Origin: Pezicula radicicola | Lineage: Eukaryota; Ascomycota; Leotiomycetes; Helotiales; Dermateaceae | Assembly (NCBI GenBank): GCA_003008705.1 | Contig: PDUO01000088.1 | Location: 9,123-73,122, forward strand | DNA: 64,000 nt | Direction of reading: 5' to 3' | Part shown: positions 20,951-35,850 of the stretch, in pieces | How positions within the stretch are numbered: position 1 is the stretch's first letter | Layout of the letters: each line of letters begins with the position of its first letter | Made by a program: the position numbers and the translations under genes | Notes under the pieces: generated by a model | The model's input: only the letters and a program-made list of their open reading frames with translations | Database searches by the model: none | What the model was told of the DNA's origin: nothing

Positions 20951-22638
20951 TGTGACATTTAGCATTTCTTTCTTTACTCCTAAGACATGCCTCACAGTCC
21001 TTACAGCAGCACCTTTTAACACTCTTCTCTTGATACTTATTTTTGTGTCTTGTAAGGAACTCATTATGCATTATTTTCCATCCCTTCCCTTTCAATTGCA
21101 GGTATAAGGAGTAGTCCTGTACTGACTTGAGAATTTCTAGTGGGAGAGTAGGGACCATCATTTAAGGTTTCAGAAAGAGAGTCCTCTTTTTAAAGATAAT
21201 ATTTGGTTGTTAAGAGAGGGAAATTTAGGTGTTAAGGTTGTGCATGTTCCTTTCAAGATAGTTTAAGGTTAGGGCGTCAACAGGATAAAGTTATAAACTT
21301 AGTCTTAGTTTTAGAGTTTTGAATCTTATTGTAAGTACTTGAATGAGTAAGCTAGTGGATAAGCCACCTAATTTTCATGCTATTAATAAAATCTTATAGT
21401 TTATCTGTCTGTTTGTCTGTCTATGATTGAGTGGTGTGGGATTGTAACTCAAAAAGGATACAGTAACTATATACTCCTGAATCATGCTTGGAAGTCAAGC
21501 CTGTATAGTGAAGTTTCAACTAGGTCTCTACCACCAGATGCTCTTAAAGTGCCACAGGCCTAACTACTGCTATCAATAGTATGGTATCCAGTTCTAGGAT
21601 GTCAGCTCTCCTGCAGCGATGTTTAATTCTTTAGTAGAAGTCTGGAGTATCGAAAGGGGATCATCAGGATATAAAATAGAATATCTCACCGAATACAGAG
21701 GTCTCTAATAGAGTTATATACTCATTTAAGCTTTTAAAGTCTTCCAACTCCTGTAAGGCTACTTGATGACAAGTCCGTGCATGTCAGACAAACAATTGAC
21801 TGACGCTATACTTCAATTTTAGCTACAAGTCAATCGATTGGTTTGGCCACCTTGCGTTACTAAACAGATAGGATCTTACCCTACAGCTTGTTACTGAAAC
21901 TAAACCCTAGTATTGTGATACAGCAAATAAGAATGTCGTCCTCTGTTATCTCAGCAGAAATCAGATTTGACGCATCGAGGCTTGCGAGTGCCCGAATACG
22001 TAGTGTACGCCATGGTATTTACCTAAAGAGAACCCAAAGTATATTAAACGTGACCTCACTTCTGTTACAAAGAAGGATCCAAGATGCTGGGTCATGTTGG
22101 CGTATATTCCTTGATATAGCTAATGAACTGTTAAGGTGCTTCGTATGGGATCTGTCGACAGGAAGCGACTCTAAGGCAACCCGGCAGCCTTTAGTAGATG
22201 CTGCGGCAGAGCTCTCCCACCTTTCCTTTGGGAATGGGAGCGGCACCAGAGTAAGGAGCGACTATTTCCTTGTATAGAGAGCCAGTAATGTACCGCTGTA
22301 TCCTCCACGAAAGCACACGGCCCGCTTATCTGTGGCACTCCCGTAGGATCACGGGCCGGTACCGCCGCGGAAGGCAAATGATAAAAGTATTAATAAATAT
22401 TTAAATGAATACTTACTCAGCAGCGGAGATGCTGCTACAGGTAGTTTTATCTAGTTAGTTCATCCTTACCAGTTGTTGAACGGATGCGGTCTACTCTCTT
22501 ACTAGATACCCCGAACCTCGTTGCAGTAATCACACTGCCAGACATCCAAACACATGATCGTACGAAGTCAACCTCCATTCTAGCTCTATCCTACGCTTAG
22601 CTAGAGGGCCCTCTCCTGTTCCCTGTTAACAAACAAGC
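20951..22638. other. Long intergenic region, no supported gene
   Basis: About 1.7 kb with short frames only. 21888-22277 (+, 129 codons) and its antisense shadows carry no motif I know. A (TCTG)n-like microsatellite lies near 21404-21423. The segment may contain decayed coding sequence that I cannot identify. Confidence 0.45.
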
Positions 22639-23500
22639 GATACGGACCGCAGAGAGAACTGTCTTGATGTTTTCTTCCCCCTCGACAAGGAGGCCGCCAA
22701 GCCTGTCTTACTCTTCGTGCATGGTGGGGGCTTCTTTTCTGGTGACAAGGGATGGAGTGAGAAGGTGCAGCAACTTCTAGGAAGCTGTATTGGAGTTACT
22801 AACGGTATCGTCCCAGTGCTAGGCCAATATCAGCAACTTCTTCGCTCGACACAGCATCGTCATAGTAGTGGCGAACCACCAGTTAGTCCCTCACGTTCAG
22901 TACCCAGGAGGCGCGGACGACATATAGCTTGCACGTGAATGGATCTACAACAATATCGCATCCGAAAAGTACAGCAAAGGGTCCATCAATAAAGTCATTC
23001 TGTTCGGGCATTCTTTTGGAGGCGTGCATATAGCTACAAATCCCTACGCAGCCGGTGAGGAAGCCATATCTTGAGATAATTTGATGGCGATAAGCTCAAT
23101 AATCGTTCCAGGCGATCTAAACTAAAGAGGGTTACAGAAGGAGGGGTCTTCCCACTAGTGGCTGGCTTCATATACTTTAGCACGCCGTTCTGGTTCGACA
23201 GAACGAGACCTATTCGACAGAGAACACTATAGCAATATTCCGGTTCAGATACTAAGGAAATATAGGGTATAAGCGTAGCGGATTGGCTCTGAAAAGACAG
23301 CACTAACAGGACACACAGCCTTTATCGCCCCTCGGGCTGTTCTAGCGTATCCCCGACGGCTTACCATTACTGTAAGCTCTTTTCACAACAAAATAAGAAT
23401 AATAAGTTGGAAGCTGAGCACCGAACCTAAAGCGATTCTAACATGATCCCCGTTTACATCGGAACAGTCAAGTGGGAGGTGTATGTGTCAAATACCTCTT
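22639..23500 (+). pseudogene. Alpha/beta hydrolase (carboxylesterase-like) relic
   Basis: The fold is readable across three frames. It starts ENCLDVFFPLDKEAAKP, LLFVHGGGFFSGDKGWSEKV with the oxyanion HGGG. Next come HVQYPGGADDI, a TAG for Gln or Trp, LAREWIYNNIASEKY and the nucleophile elbow (VILFGHSFGGVHIAT). Then follow AGFIYFSTPFWFDRTRP and, near 23455, PVYIGTVKWEV. Stops and shifts interrupt it between and within these blocks. The catalytic Ser motif GHSFGG survives but the reading frame does not. It is a full-length family member in decay, not a fragment. Confidence 0.8.
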
Positions 23501-24125
23501 GAGGGCTATTTGACTTACTATTCTAACTCTATATAGGAAAGAAGCTGCTAACCATTCAGGGCGGCCCACCTGGGTGAGATAAGCGAGTGCCTACGCTGCG
23601 TAAAACAGCGACCAAACTATTCGAATTCAACAGCCCAAAAGCCGAGCACTCCAACATAATCTATTATTATTATTTATTATTATTATAATGTAAAGCGGTT
23701 GGAATAGAGGTAAAGTCAAAGATAGCTTTCGCAGTCCGCAACCGCCACCGCTCCACTGCCGCCGCTAGCGGATGCAGTACTGTGTGGCCCGACACTAATA
23801 GAACAGAGCCGTTGATAATAAGCACTAGCGGAAGGGGGACTTGGGTGACAGGGAATGGGGTAAACTTCGCTACCGCTCGGTCAGTAGAGCCCATTCTAGT
23901 TAGCAGCCTCTTATCTTTTCTGCAGGTTCTAGAGAATTTGGACTAGATTTGCGGATTGCCCAAAGTTGGATGGTTCTGTTCTTCTATAAAAAGAGTATAA
24001 AGATAACATCTTTTACGTAATGCTCCTCGGTTTATTTCAAAGTCGAGTTTCTTTCAATAATAGAGAAGTACCTAGTGTAGAATATTTGTTGGCTCTATAC
24101 AGATATTATAGAGACTGTAAACATC
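23501..24125. other. Intergenic with AT microsatellite and promoter
   Basis: A TTA/TAT microsatellite lies at about 23660-23690. TATAAAAAG at 23995-24003 lies about 125 nt upstream of the carboxylesterase start at 24126 and is a good TATA box. No gene seen. Confidence 0.5.
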
Positions 24126-25673
<1,548 letters not shown>

Positions 25674-27943
25674 TTTTACTCCATTATCTCTTTTTCTCCT
25701 CACTATTTGGGGTTTCGTCTTCAAGGTTTAGAATGGAAGCCTATAGATACTAACGTTTAATAGCGTGCTGCGTCGATTGGCTAAAGTATACACTTGAAAA
25801 TCCTTAGAATATTGTTTTTAACGTCAATGTCATGAACTTAGTATATGTAGAGGCAGATACTTATCGTAAGGAGGGTATTGCTTATATCCAAGACCGCTTA
25901 GCTTCTGTTTATAAGAAATAATTTAGTAAAGCTACTTAAATTTCTAGGTGGTATTAAATAAAATTATATACAGAGTAGGACCTAAAATACTCACTTATAA
26001 ATTAATATGAAAAATTAATATTCTAATAGTTAAAAATATTTAACTTTTACTTAGTATTAAGTAAAAGATTATCTTTTAGTTATATAAGTATATAATACTT
26101 TATTAACTTATAATAGGTAACTCGCTTCTATTACGTAATTTAGACACTGGTACCGACCCGACACCGGTACTAAGGTATAGCCCGTTAGGATAGTTAGTAC
26201 AATTCTACTTAATCCCTACAGCTATGCTCAGCTGTAGCGTCTAGCTATTAGTTAAACTTAACGAACGACCATTTGCTAAGGTATGTTCGCCGATGAGATG
26301 CTACCCGGAATATCCGCAAGCGACCACACACGACAGCTCCTATCGAACTTGGTTATCAACCTTCGTAGAAGTGAGGTAAATGGGGTAGTTGGATAGTATT
26401 TCTTGTAGTGTGATTTAACCCTTTATTGTTTTTAGATAGGATATATTTTTAAATATCACATATACTATATTGTGCTCATGGCCGCCAGATGATGTCTGCG
26501 AAAGGGAAGCATTGAATATGAGAGTAAGAAGCAGCGTTCCTGGTGCTTAGCATCACCTCAGTTTCCTGCTCGCATAACAAGAGAATTCGTGAAATCAGAG
26601 AATGCGTCATGTATTCTGCTGGATTTTCGTCGTTCGCTGCTGAAATCACATTAGCTCTAGCTCAATGCACCGACCTGGGAGATGATGCATTTTGCAAAGC
26701 CCGAATTTCAAGAAAAGCCTCTCCCGTTAAATGAGATGGAGAATGTACCTGATAGTTGTATCCTCATCTTTACCCCACACTTTCACCTCCCTCGCATCTT
26801 CCTCATGCCCATGAAACTGTGGCTCGGGATCCCTAACCTTCTCCGCCTGTCCCTGTCCATTATTCCCTACCCTGTTCGTGTTTTGATTCTCCTTCGCATC
26901 AACAGGAAGTAATTTCACCACTCTATTGTTGACAGCTTCCCCTCTGACTTGATTATCGCTTCCGATCGGGCCATTGTTGCGTCGGCCCACGAACCAAGTG
27001 ACAAGGACTCCACACATTTTCAGGAATCGATAACGTTGTCTGGAGAAGTAGGAGTTTTTCTATCGATGTTTAGTGTGATGGATGGCGATGTGGAGATATA
27101 TTATGTCGCTGGGTGAGTGCACAGCCGCGATGCACAGCCGCGAGAGTTGATGCTCCGCCTCCTTTTCCCACCAATTGGCTTCTCGCAATAGCTCTTTTTC
27201 TGCGCAACCACATCAGGTGGTCGAATGGAAGGAGAAAGGCACAGCTCTAATATGACATATCTTGGAAGGAAGGAATCGGGTATGGTAGTGATTTAATGGA
27301 GTGGAAGCCTAAGTTCAGTAAGCGGGCCGAGTGGGTAGGTCACTGTGGGGGCTTCCACCACTGGAATTCGGTGAGGCTGACGCCCAAGAAACATGTCGAC
27401 ATGTTTGTTTGTTCACCGAATTCGGCCAATCCAAATCAACTATTACGGCACATGGTCCACAAGGCTGTGTTTGGGTTCCAACCCACTAGCAGATCACGTG
27501 GGGAAAGATTTGGAAGAAGAAAAAAGCCCTTTTTAGTGATATATAACAAAACCTACGAGGTGTAGGGGGAATAATCTATACCTCTTGCGTTTTCGAATAA
27601 TTTTATAGCTTCTTCTAATCTTATTACTCTCGCTGTAGCCGGTACGATTTTAGCTCCTTCTGGGGGATCATCCGGCTGCTAGGTGCGGCAAGGAGTTTCC
27701 CCCTGTTCATTGACTTCTGCTGACCAAGAGCCCACGACCACGATGCTCGACCGGGATCTTGTAAGCTTACTCTTCTACAGTAAACATCGCAGCGAAACGA
27801 GAGGCTGGGGAAGAGGGGTATTCCCCGCCCTGGATCAGGGCATAAAGTGGGCGCCCAGAACGACGGCTGTTGCTTACCTACGAGTGAGTTTTGTTTTTTT
27901 TTTCTGTCCACTATCGATCTTGTGTCTCACTCCGTCTATCGCC
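25674..27943. other. Long intergenic region, partly AT-rich
   Basis: 25850-26110 is AT-rich decayed sequence. Near 26150 an inverted pair GGTACCG/CCGGTAC is visible, too short to call an element end. Frames such as 26727-27017 (minus, 96 codons, hydrophilic) and 27296-27565 (plus, 89 codons) have no known domain and no splice support. The last few hundred bases are the promoter and 5' UTR of the BBE-like oxidase. Confidence 0.45.
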
Positions 27944-29727
27944 ATGATATTCTCCGTAGCGGCATCGCTTGCGACTCTCGCGGCCACGGCGATCGCGGTG
28001 CCGAATCCCCACCAAGTCTGCGTAAGTTTATGCTTCGCTTCTTTTCGTCCTTTCTGTTCATCCCTTCCCCTCCTTCCGACTCGCAATTGATTGCTAGCTG
28101 TTACAGAATACTGACCCGTGTCAAGTGCGCGGCTCTCGCTGCAGACAAGCAACTGCAAGGCAAGGTCCTCCTTCCAAATACCACAGCGTACAATGCCGAG
28201 TTAGATACCTACTACTCGGCCAATGCCGCGCAACCCGCCTGGTGCATGGTCCTGCCGGAGAGCACGGCGGATGTGCAGGCCACGGTTAAGATTATAACCG
28301 AGGACCAATGCCCTTTCGGTATCAAGGCGGGTGGCCACTCGGCGTGGAAGGGATCCAACGGCATCGCTAACGGCATCACCGTCGACTTTGGCAACATGAA
28401 CACGACAAGCTACAACCCGGACACTGGAATTGCCTCGATCCAGCCCGGTGCACGATGGGGTTCTGTGTATGAGTTTATCGATCCATACAACGTCACGATT
28501 GTCGGCGCGCGAACTTCGGTGGTTGGTGTTGGCGGCTTCACCACGGGTGGCGGGGTAAGCGTTTGCTACATACTAGGTCGACGGGTGAGCACTAGCTAAC
28601 AACTTTTCAGTATTCCTTCCACAGCAACTCTCATGGCTTTGCATGCGACAATGTCGTTAACTGGGAGATTGTTCTTGCCGACGGCAGCGTCGTCAACGCC
28701 AACGCCAGCACGAATTCCGACCTCTGGAAGGCCCAAAAGGGCGGCTCCGGAAACCTTGGCTTCGTCACCCGAATTGATCAGCGTAAGCAATTATCCCTTT
28801 TTTTCCATAAAAGCAAAAACGATGGGCTATACAGCGGGCTGATATTGTAACTTTAGAGACTGTCGAGGGCACCCAACTGTGGGGTGGGTTCACCAGCTAC
28901 AATCTGAGCGAGACAGACAACGTCTTCAATGCCTACCTCGACTTTGTGGAGAACACCCAAGAGAACTCTCCCGACCAGACCATCATTGCCCTCTACTACG
29001 ACTATACTGGATTCTCCATTCGATCCATCTTGACTAACAACGAGGGGGTTGCTAATGCCCCCGCGTTCGACGGCTTCCTTGCACTGCCTAATATCTCGAG
29101 CACCTTGACGGTGGGACCCGAGGCGGAGATCATCCCCCAGTTCACCGGTCCCACGCCTCTTGGTCTCTAGTAAGTTCAACGCACATCTGCTTCTTATTAG
29201 TTTTATATAATCATCGACTAATACCTTACAGTGCCAACTGGTTTACTGGTATGGCCACCAACAGTTTCGAGGCCCTTAGCATCATCAACAAGCTGCATCC
29301 CGAATACGTCGCCAAGATGGTGGCCGCCGCACCCACCTCAAACTTTAGCACCCTCATTGAGTTCCAGCCTGTCACCAATACCATGGTCCAGAACAGCGAC
29401 AAGCGTGGGGGGAACATCCTCGGTCTGGAGCCCATCGTCGCAGATGGCCCTGTCCTTATGTGGCTCCTCGCGCTAACCGTCGACACTGAGGAGAACCAGG
29501 CGGTCATCCTACCCATTGCACGCGAATTCGTCGATACCATCAACCAAAACCTGCAGGAGGCCGGACGTTTTGTTGACTGGATCTACCTCAACTACGCCTG
29601 GGGCAATGAGAAACCGTACAGCCACTACGGACAGGCCAACCTTGACCTGCTGACGGCCTTGTCGCAGAAGTACGATCCTAACGGTGTGTTCCAGAAGCTG
29701 CGCCAGACCGGCTTCAAGTTCAACTAG
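27944..29727 (+). CDS. Secreted FAD-linked oxidase (berberine-bridge-enzyme-like)
   Basis: Five exons: 27944-28021, 28126-28554, 28611-28782, 28857-29169 and 29232-29727. They sum to 1488 nt, 495 residues, with consistent phases. A signal peptide (residues 1-18) is followed by the PP-loop FAD domain. GIKAGGHSAW carries the His that binds FAD covalently in this family. VGVGGFTTGGGYSFHSNSHGFACDNVVNW and GSGNLGFVT complete the FAD site. The second Cys of bicovalent members is not evident, because YSFHS follows GGG. The C-terminal BBE motif reads YLNYAWGNE and KYDPNGVFQKL. Such enzymes oxidise sugars, alcohols or secondary metabolites outside the cell. Intron 1 uses an acceptor (GTCAAG) downstream of the more obvious TTACAG to keep frame. 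All introns are GT-AG. Confidence 0.92.
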
Positions 29728-30999
29728 AGCAGCGGCCTGGACTATGAAAGAACATTATCGACGCTTTTAGATACCTGACTTTCCATTTAGATATACTTTA
29801 TAACGGCCTTATGAATACGAAGGCGGTAGTATCAGAGTCGAACATACATTACCATTCTTTGAAACAACAGGCTCCGGACCGGGGACTTGCGTTTTGCAAC
29901 TTTAGCTCCGACATCTCGTGGGCGTAGGATCCGGGGGAGAGGATATACGGCTGCTTAAGTCGGGTTAGATGTTATTTAACGGTGAAAATAGATGCCACCC
30001 ACATTTCAGCCATTATTGTTAGGAGCACGTCAATTTGTCTATAGATCTATAGCTACAGTACCGGGTATTATTCTTGAGAACCAGAGCTACATTAATGCCA
30101 AAGATATCCTATAACTCATAAGCTTTAATAAACAAAGTCCCTATTCTCCTTCCTATTAGATGCCGTAGAGCAGTACATTTTATGATCTGAAGCCTTATTA
30201 TCTAGGGCAGCAAGCTGATTTTATTAGGTATAAGTAGCTATAGATAAGCTTCCGCTAAGGTAGTAAGTTAATTTATATTTTTATATAAGTTAATAAAATA
30301 AATTAAAATATTATAACCCTAATAGAATTTAATTTAAATAATTCTAATATTATATTAAATTATACTAACTCTAGTTCCCTCTAGTACTAGTATATATCCT
30401 ATTAGAATAAGACTAGATTAAAGGAATTAAAGATACTCTATACTACTATAACCCTCTTCTATCTCGGTGCATATAAAACACTATGTCTTTACTAAGAGGA
30501 AGACTTCTCCGACTTAGCCTCTAGCTCCTTGTTATACTTAAACTCCAGGCCAAAGTTAAACCAAACCTTTCCTGATCCGCGAATTCAAACGATAGGATAA
30601 AGCTTTCTTTCGAGTGTCTTGTCGGCATCACAGACTAATATTAGAGTTAGTACAGCGTCAAGGTACCTAGGGTGGGCGAAGGTCTATTCGCACTTAAATG
30701 CTCTTCGCTTGATCAGGGAGCTTGGGGACGGACGAGCGGACGTACCTTGTACTATAGAACCCCTCTTAAAGAAGTACTTTCTACTCTCCCAGTCTATCCC
30801 ACAACCAACAGTTTCTTTATAAAATACAAACTACTTTAGAATTTCGTTGTCGTTGACGACGACTCCATCGTCCCACCTGAATCCCACAGAGTGCTTGTAC
30901 AGGGGCTGATGGCTTATTCCTAGATGAGAATACTCCCTACAGAGGCCGACAACGAAGCCCAAGGTTAGGTTTTATCCTCTTTGGACTTGAGATCGTCGA
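29728..30999. other. Intergenic, AT-rich in the middle
   Basis: 3' flank of the oxidase, then AT-rich decayed sequence at about 30200-30450. 30460-31000 has moderate composition and may be the far 3' end of the ankyrin relic on the minus strand, but I could not read domains in it. Confidence 0.4.
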
Positions 31000-33900
31000 C
31001 GAGGACTTTGAAGTAATCGACGTGAGTGGCTTCTCTTGGATGGAAGGGGTGGTTTACTCGGATAGGAATAAAGACGGGATCTAAGAGAGACTAATTGTTA
31101 GATCTATAAATAAACTAGTAGAAAACCAGAAGGGCTTGCCTATTTTATAGATTGTATTGGTTGCCACCGAGGAGGAAGCTTTTAAAAATTATTAATAGAT
31201 ATTTTAAACAGACTTCTACGCCCATAATTTGTATGTTCGAGGCGGCCTTGTTGCCAAGTGGGTTTTCGAGTACCCAAGCCTTCGGGATGATGAGTGAAGT
31301 TGGCTGGGTATAGGGTGACTGAGAAGTTTCAACCGAGACTGAATTTCTGTCTTCAATGGCTGATTTAAGCGTAGAAAACGGGTGCCTAGCCTGAAACGAA
31401 GAGCCTGTAAGTGACCAACTGTTATTATCGCGGTACTAAGATTCGAGGTCTCCTTGTAAACTATCTTCTAGTTTTTACCAAAGTACTCCGTCCTCGGCCT
31501 CGATTGCTAGTCGACGGGCTGAGAAGTGATTAGCTATACTCTCTAGGTGAATAGACTATGACAGAACTTTTCCTTTAAACCGCGAAAAGACTCCTTGCTC
31601 AGTGTATATAGCAAGATGCATTGGAGAAAACAAGGTACTACCGAAACCCCACGGCTAGTATCCTTCTTCGATAAGCCTCTCTGCCACGTCAATATTGCTC
31701 TCTTTGACTACCATCTCTAACGAGCTACAACCGGCTAGTAACCGTGCATTAAAAAAGTTAAGGTCCCGTTCGAAGAGTAGGTTCATGCAATCGATGGATG
31801 ACACAGATAGTACCTCGACAATCTCTGCTGTTGTCCATTCACACCTTTCTGAGTCCAGAAGTAGCTCTAATAGCCTAAAATTCAACTAGGCCGCTGCAAT
31901 CTATAAGTATGTCTGGCTGGAGTGGTTCCGTGCACGAGGTGTCTTAGACTTCTTCGAAAGCGCCTGCAGTATGTTTACCTTCGAAGACGTACGGTAATGC
32001 AATAAATTGAGAGCTTTATAGATAGCTGTCTCCCTGATATAATCTTCCGGATCAACGTCTACCCCTATATCTTTACTTATAAGCTATTCTACCACTTTGG
32101 TCACCGCGAACTCAGACGCTGTTATCAGTACCGTTTCGCCCCAACCAGCTCGAATGTTAATAAGGTTAGCATCTGAACTAACTATAAGCCGGGCAAATTT
32201 CTAGGTTGTCGTAGGTGGCATGTAATAGGGTCCAACCCAACAGCTGCGGACTTGTCACAACTATCCCTATCGTGGCACCCTTGCTAATAAGTTGGGAAAC
32301 AGCTTTGAGATTTCTTTTATAAGCGGCTAAGAATATCGGCGTCCGACCGTCAAGGTCCTGGGCATCAATGTAAGCCGGCACTACGTGCTTGAATAATAGG
32401 GAGACCACGCTACCACTTCCCTTGTTATTATTAGTAGCGATATGTAGAGCTGTTTAGTTATTCTTGTCGGCTATTGAGAGTAGAGAATCTAGTATATTAA
32501 TACGATAGCTTTCAACGGTTTGATTAATAGTAGTGCCACTCACTTCATTAGTGGTAGAGGCAATGTCGGGTACACTGTCCTAGACATTCAACGATCTATT
32601 ACATAGGTACTTTACTACTTCGAGGTTTCCCTAGGAGGCGGCAATGTATAGCAGTATCGACCCTTCGTTATCAACGATAAGAGGGTTGCTGCCTCGGTCT
32701 AAAAGCACCTTAAGAACTTCTGGATACGCTGTGGTGAGATGTAACGCTGTCTTTTTATTCTTTATCTAAGCGTTAATAATGGTCTCCTGCTCCTGCTCCC
32801 TCGAACTTAGCATGGCCAGGGCGATCGATGAAGCTTTGTCTTGCTTAGAGACATTCATGAACACGACGTAGAGTAGATTCCTTCCTTTAATGTTAGTTAT
32901 AGTGAGATCTACTCCGTTAGCTAGGAGGAGCTGGACCGATTTGATGTTTATCGTAGCGGCGACATGAAGTAGAGTAGAGCCGTTTTGATCCAAGATCCTC
33001 TAGTCCACTGTCTTGACTTGTAATAGATGGCGGAGAATGTCTAGGTGTTCTACAGAGACAAGTAACGGCGTTTCCTTCTTACTATTTCTGGCGTTTATAT
33101 TGATGTCTTCGGCGTGCAGAAGGGCCTCCAGGCTCTCCAGGCTCCCAAATGATGCCGCGTGGTGCAACGGGGTTTGTACATGTGTTCCTGATGTCTTGTT
33201 AACATTGGCTTTAGCAACAATGAGTCGATCGATGACTTGAGGATGATTCCGGATGGTGGTTTCTGAAAGCGGTGTTAGTCTGGTGGTTGGATCTACCTCG
33301 TTAGGGTCGGCTCTATATTCTTTGAGGAGGTAATCCACCACACTTAGGTGGCTGTTGCTGCAGGCTAGGTAAAGTGCAGTATTGGCGCTGCGGTACTCTT
33401 TCTCTTTATCGGCTGGAAGGTCTAATGTTGCGCCATTAGGCATAAACTTCATGACTTTCAAGGTCAGCAGCGAGCTATTCCTGGCAGCTAACAAGAACGG
33501 CATCATATCCTTGTCGACATTGTGATTATGACACCAGTCCAAAAGTAGTAAAACCATATCCAGGTATCCATTGCGACTGGCCTTGTTAAGTGCTAGCCCA
33601 ACGTCGACTTTGAAATTACCCTCTTGAGTAGACGATGCATTACCGAGTCGGTTCAAGATTACCTCAATGATGTCTCGATGGCTACCTACTGCCGCTATCT
33701 ACAGTAGTGTTTCGCCGGACCAGTTTTACTTCTGGATCTCCTTATCACTATGAACAGCCAAAGCCTAAAGTGCCGTTTCAGTGTTACCACCCATACAAGC
33801 CAAGTGTAACAGGTGTTGCTTTCATCATCCAGTTCGTCCAGGGAGACACCGAGACCATGAAGCCATCGTGCGTCTTCTTTTCGTCCAGCGATAATGGAAC

Positions 33901-35850
33901 CTCGTAAGAGAGTGGAATTGAGATTTTATTTTATTCTTTTACTACCCCTCTTCGTCTCTTCCTCTGTAGACTCTGTGTCTGCCTTGTCGCCCATATGGGT
34001 CGTTCGGCCTGTCGAGTCGGCACCTTCTTTGTTTCCTTCCTTATCCGTTATTTCAGTATTACCGTCTTTAGTCTTTCGTTGGACCTGGTTTTCGTATATC
34101 CGTTTCAGGGTAGTATAATCGGGTTAATATTGCCATAGTAGAATACGTGAATGGGCAACACTATATGTTGTCTTGTGATCCAGTAAGTTCTTGATGAGTG
34201 ATATGTTGCTGTGGCCGCTTGCAAGAGCAAGGCTTAGAGCCATGTCGACTTTCTTCACGTCCTCCTTCTCAGCCTCGTCTACGAATCTGTCTACAATCCA
34301 GCTCAGGCCTTGGTCACAAACTACATTAAGTGGCGTCGGCTTATAAGGCTCTAGAGTAATGAAAGGCAGTAGTTGTACTTGGAAGACTCTGTACCAAGAT
34401 TAAAAAGATGTATTGTTTTTAAGAAGACCGATCACGGCTTAGTCGAGCTAGCGAAGCTCTTCTTCTATACTAGTAGCTTGTCGATAGTGTTCTGGCCAAA
34501 ACCGACAAGTATAATAAAGGAACCTGAGACGGGGAGCACTTGGAATCGTCAAGTTGGCTGGGGTATTGATAATTGGTTCACGATCTTCCGTGAAATTCAT
34601 AGTAGAGAGGTTCTTTTCGATATAATTCACACAGACAGCCGCCAGCTCTATATATAATTACAACTTCAAGTTTCACTCCTCTAGCAAGAAATCTCGGGCT
34701 GAATAATGGTATAGGCTGACGTTGAATTTTTGCCTCGATACAAATGGTCCAGCAAAACGGTCCAGATCTCCAAAAGGGTCCCTCGAGATATTGTCGTCTA
34801 GGGTCGTTATATCCCCATTTGGATAATTGTGTGCAACCGCCGTGGCACAGCCAAGCTCGTCATTCTTAAGAGATCTAAAACCTCTGACGATCTAAGATAA
34901 GGTATCTATATTCCATCTATTATTCGCTTTTATTAAGTCAAAGTCTGTAATTGCGATCTTATAAATCGCCCTTGCGATACCGGGAATCTTGTCCGGATCG
35001 TCCGTCTCTTGAGATGAATCTATGGTGGCGGTTTGTTTCCTTTTTTTATTGTTCAATACTAGAGCGTCTTGTAATTCTTAAACGACAGAAACCACCTAAC
35101 TACGAGTTGAAATCGTGTCTCTCAATTTGAGGCCAAGTAGCTTGAGGAGAAGAGAAATATCCAAGGGGGAATAGTCGATCTTTCCTCATGGCTTGGTCCA
35201 GGTCTTCGATTTTCTCTTAAATCACCTTTATCCCATCCGTCAAGATCGATCCAAAGTCTTCGCTTCTCTCGCAACTGAATGATGAAAGAGCACCGGGCTG
35301 ACCATTTGCAGCCAGCTGAACCAAATCCCTCAAGAGGTTTACTTGTAAGCTCCCACTTGGGGAGTTGTGGGCAATGATGACGAATTCCGTGATGGGGAGA
35401 CGCAGTAAAGCCGACATCAGTAATTCTAAGAGCTTGGCCCTGGATCTTCTAATCGACCTATATTGTAAGGGATCCTTAAGTAAGGGAAATAATTCCGGCT
35501 TCTAGACAAGAGTTTCTGAGATCAAGTAGGCGAAAACTATACAATTCTGCTCTGATGTGGGTAACAAACACTCTTAGGGTAAATGAATCACGACGAGTGG
35601 AGAGCTCTTCTGTTTAAAGACCTCGCAAGGCAGTGACTTTAGCACCATCGCTCTCTCGCTATTCATCCCGCCAACAAGGTAGATGATGGAAGTCGTGTCG
35701 TGAGTGAGGGCGGTTGCGTTGACATAATTTTGCCCATCAGGGACTTTACGGTTGTGGATATGGACTCCGACACTAGTGATGAAGGGAGTGGAGGGTCAAC
35801 CCACTCGGACTGACGTTGAAGGAACCAAGTTTCTTCAAGAAATCGTGACA
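31000..35850 (-). pseudogene. NLR-like relic: NACHT-type region plus ankyrin repeats
   Basis: Reading 5' to 3' on the minus strand. 35850-35220 reads like a STAND/NACHT segment (NCIVFAYLISETLV, LLELLMSALLRLPITEF). 34950-34450 has the post-NACHT winged-helix flavour (LYHYSARDFLLEE, ELAAVCVNYIEKN). 34350-31650 is a run of ankyrin repeats (HVQTPLHHAASFGSLESL, NGSTLLHVAATINIKSVQ, DGRTPIFLAAYKRNLKAV, SANTALYLACSNSHLSVV). Longest open stretch: 33656-33000, 218 codons. Stops are mostly TAG/TAA at expected Trp or Gln, plus shifts. The frame below 31650 continues (WGFGSTLFSPMHLAIYTE) to about 31000 with TAG stops only. Ankyrins are certain. The NACHT part is inferred from pattern because no P-loop is readable. 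Intact relatives act as intracellular STAND receptors. Confidence 0.75.

Noticed and set aside
22171..22377. Minus-strand frame as a transcription-factor fragment
   Set aside because: No zinc cluster and no convincing family block. The resemblance was too loose.
26140..26180. GGTACCG...CCGGTAC as a terminal inverted repeat
   Set aside because: Too short and no partner or target duplication nearby.
27847..28599. 250-codon frame as a separate gene or alternative start of the BBE-like oxidase
   Set aside because: It begins in the 5' UTR, reads through intron 1 and runs into intron 2. The spliced model from 27944 gives a proper signal peptide and exact phases.
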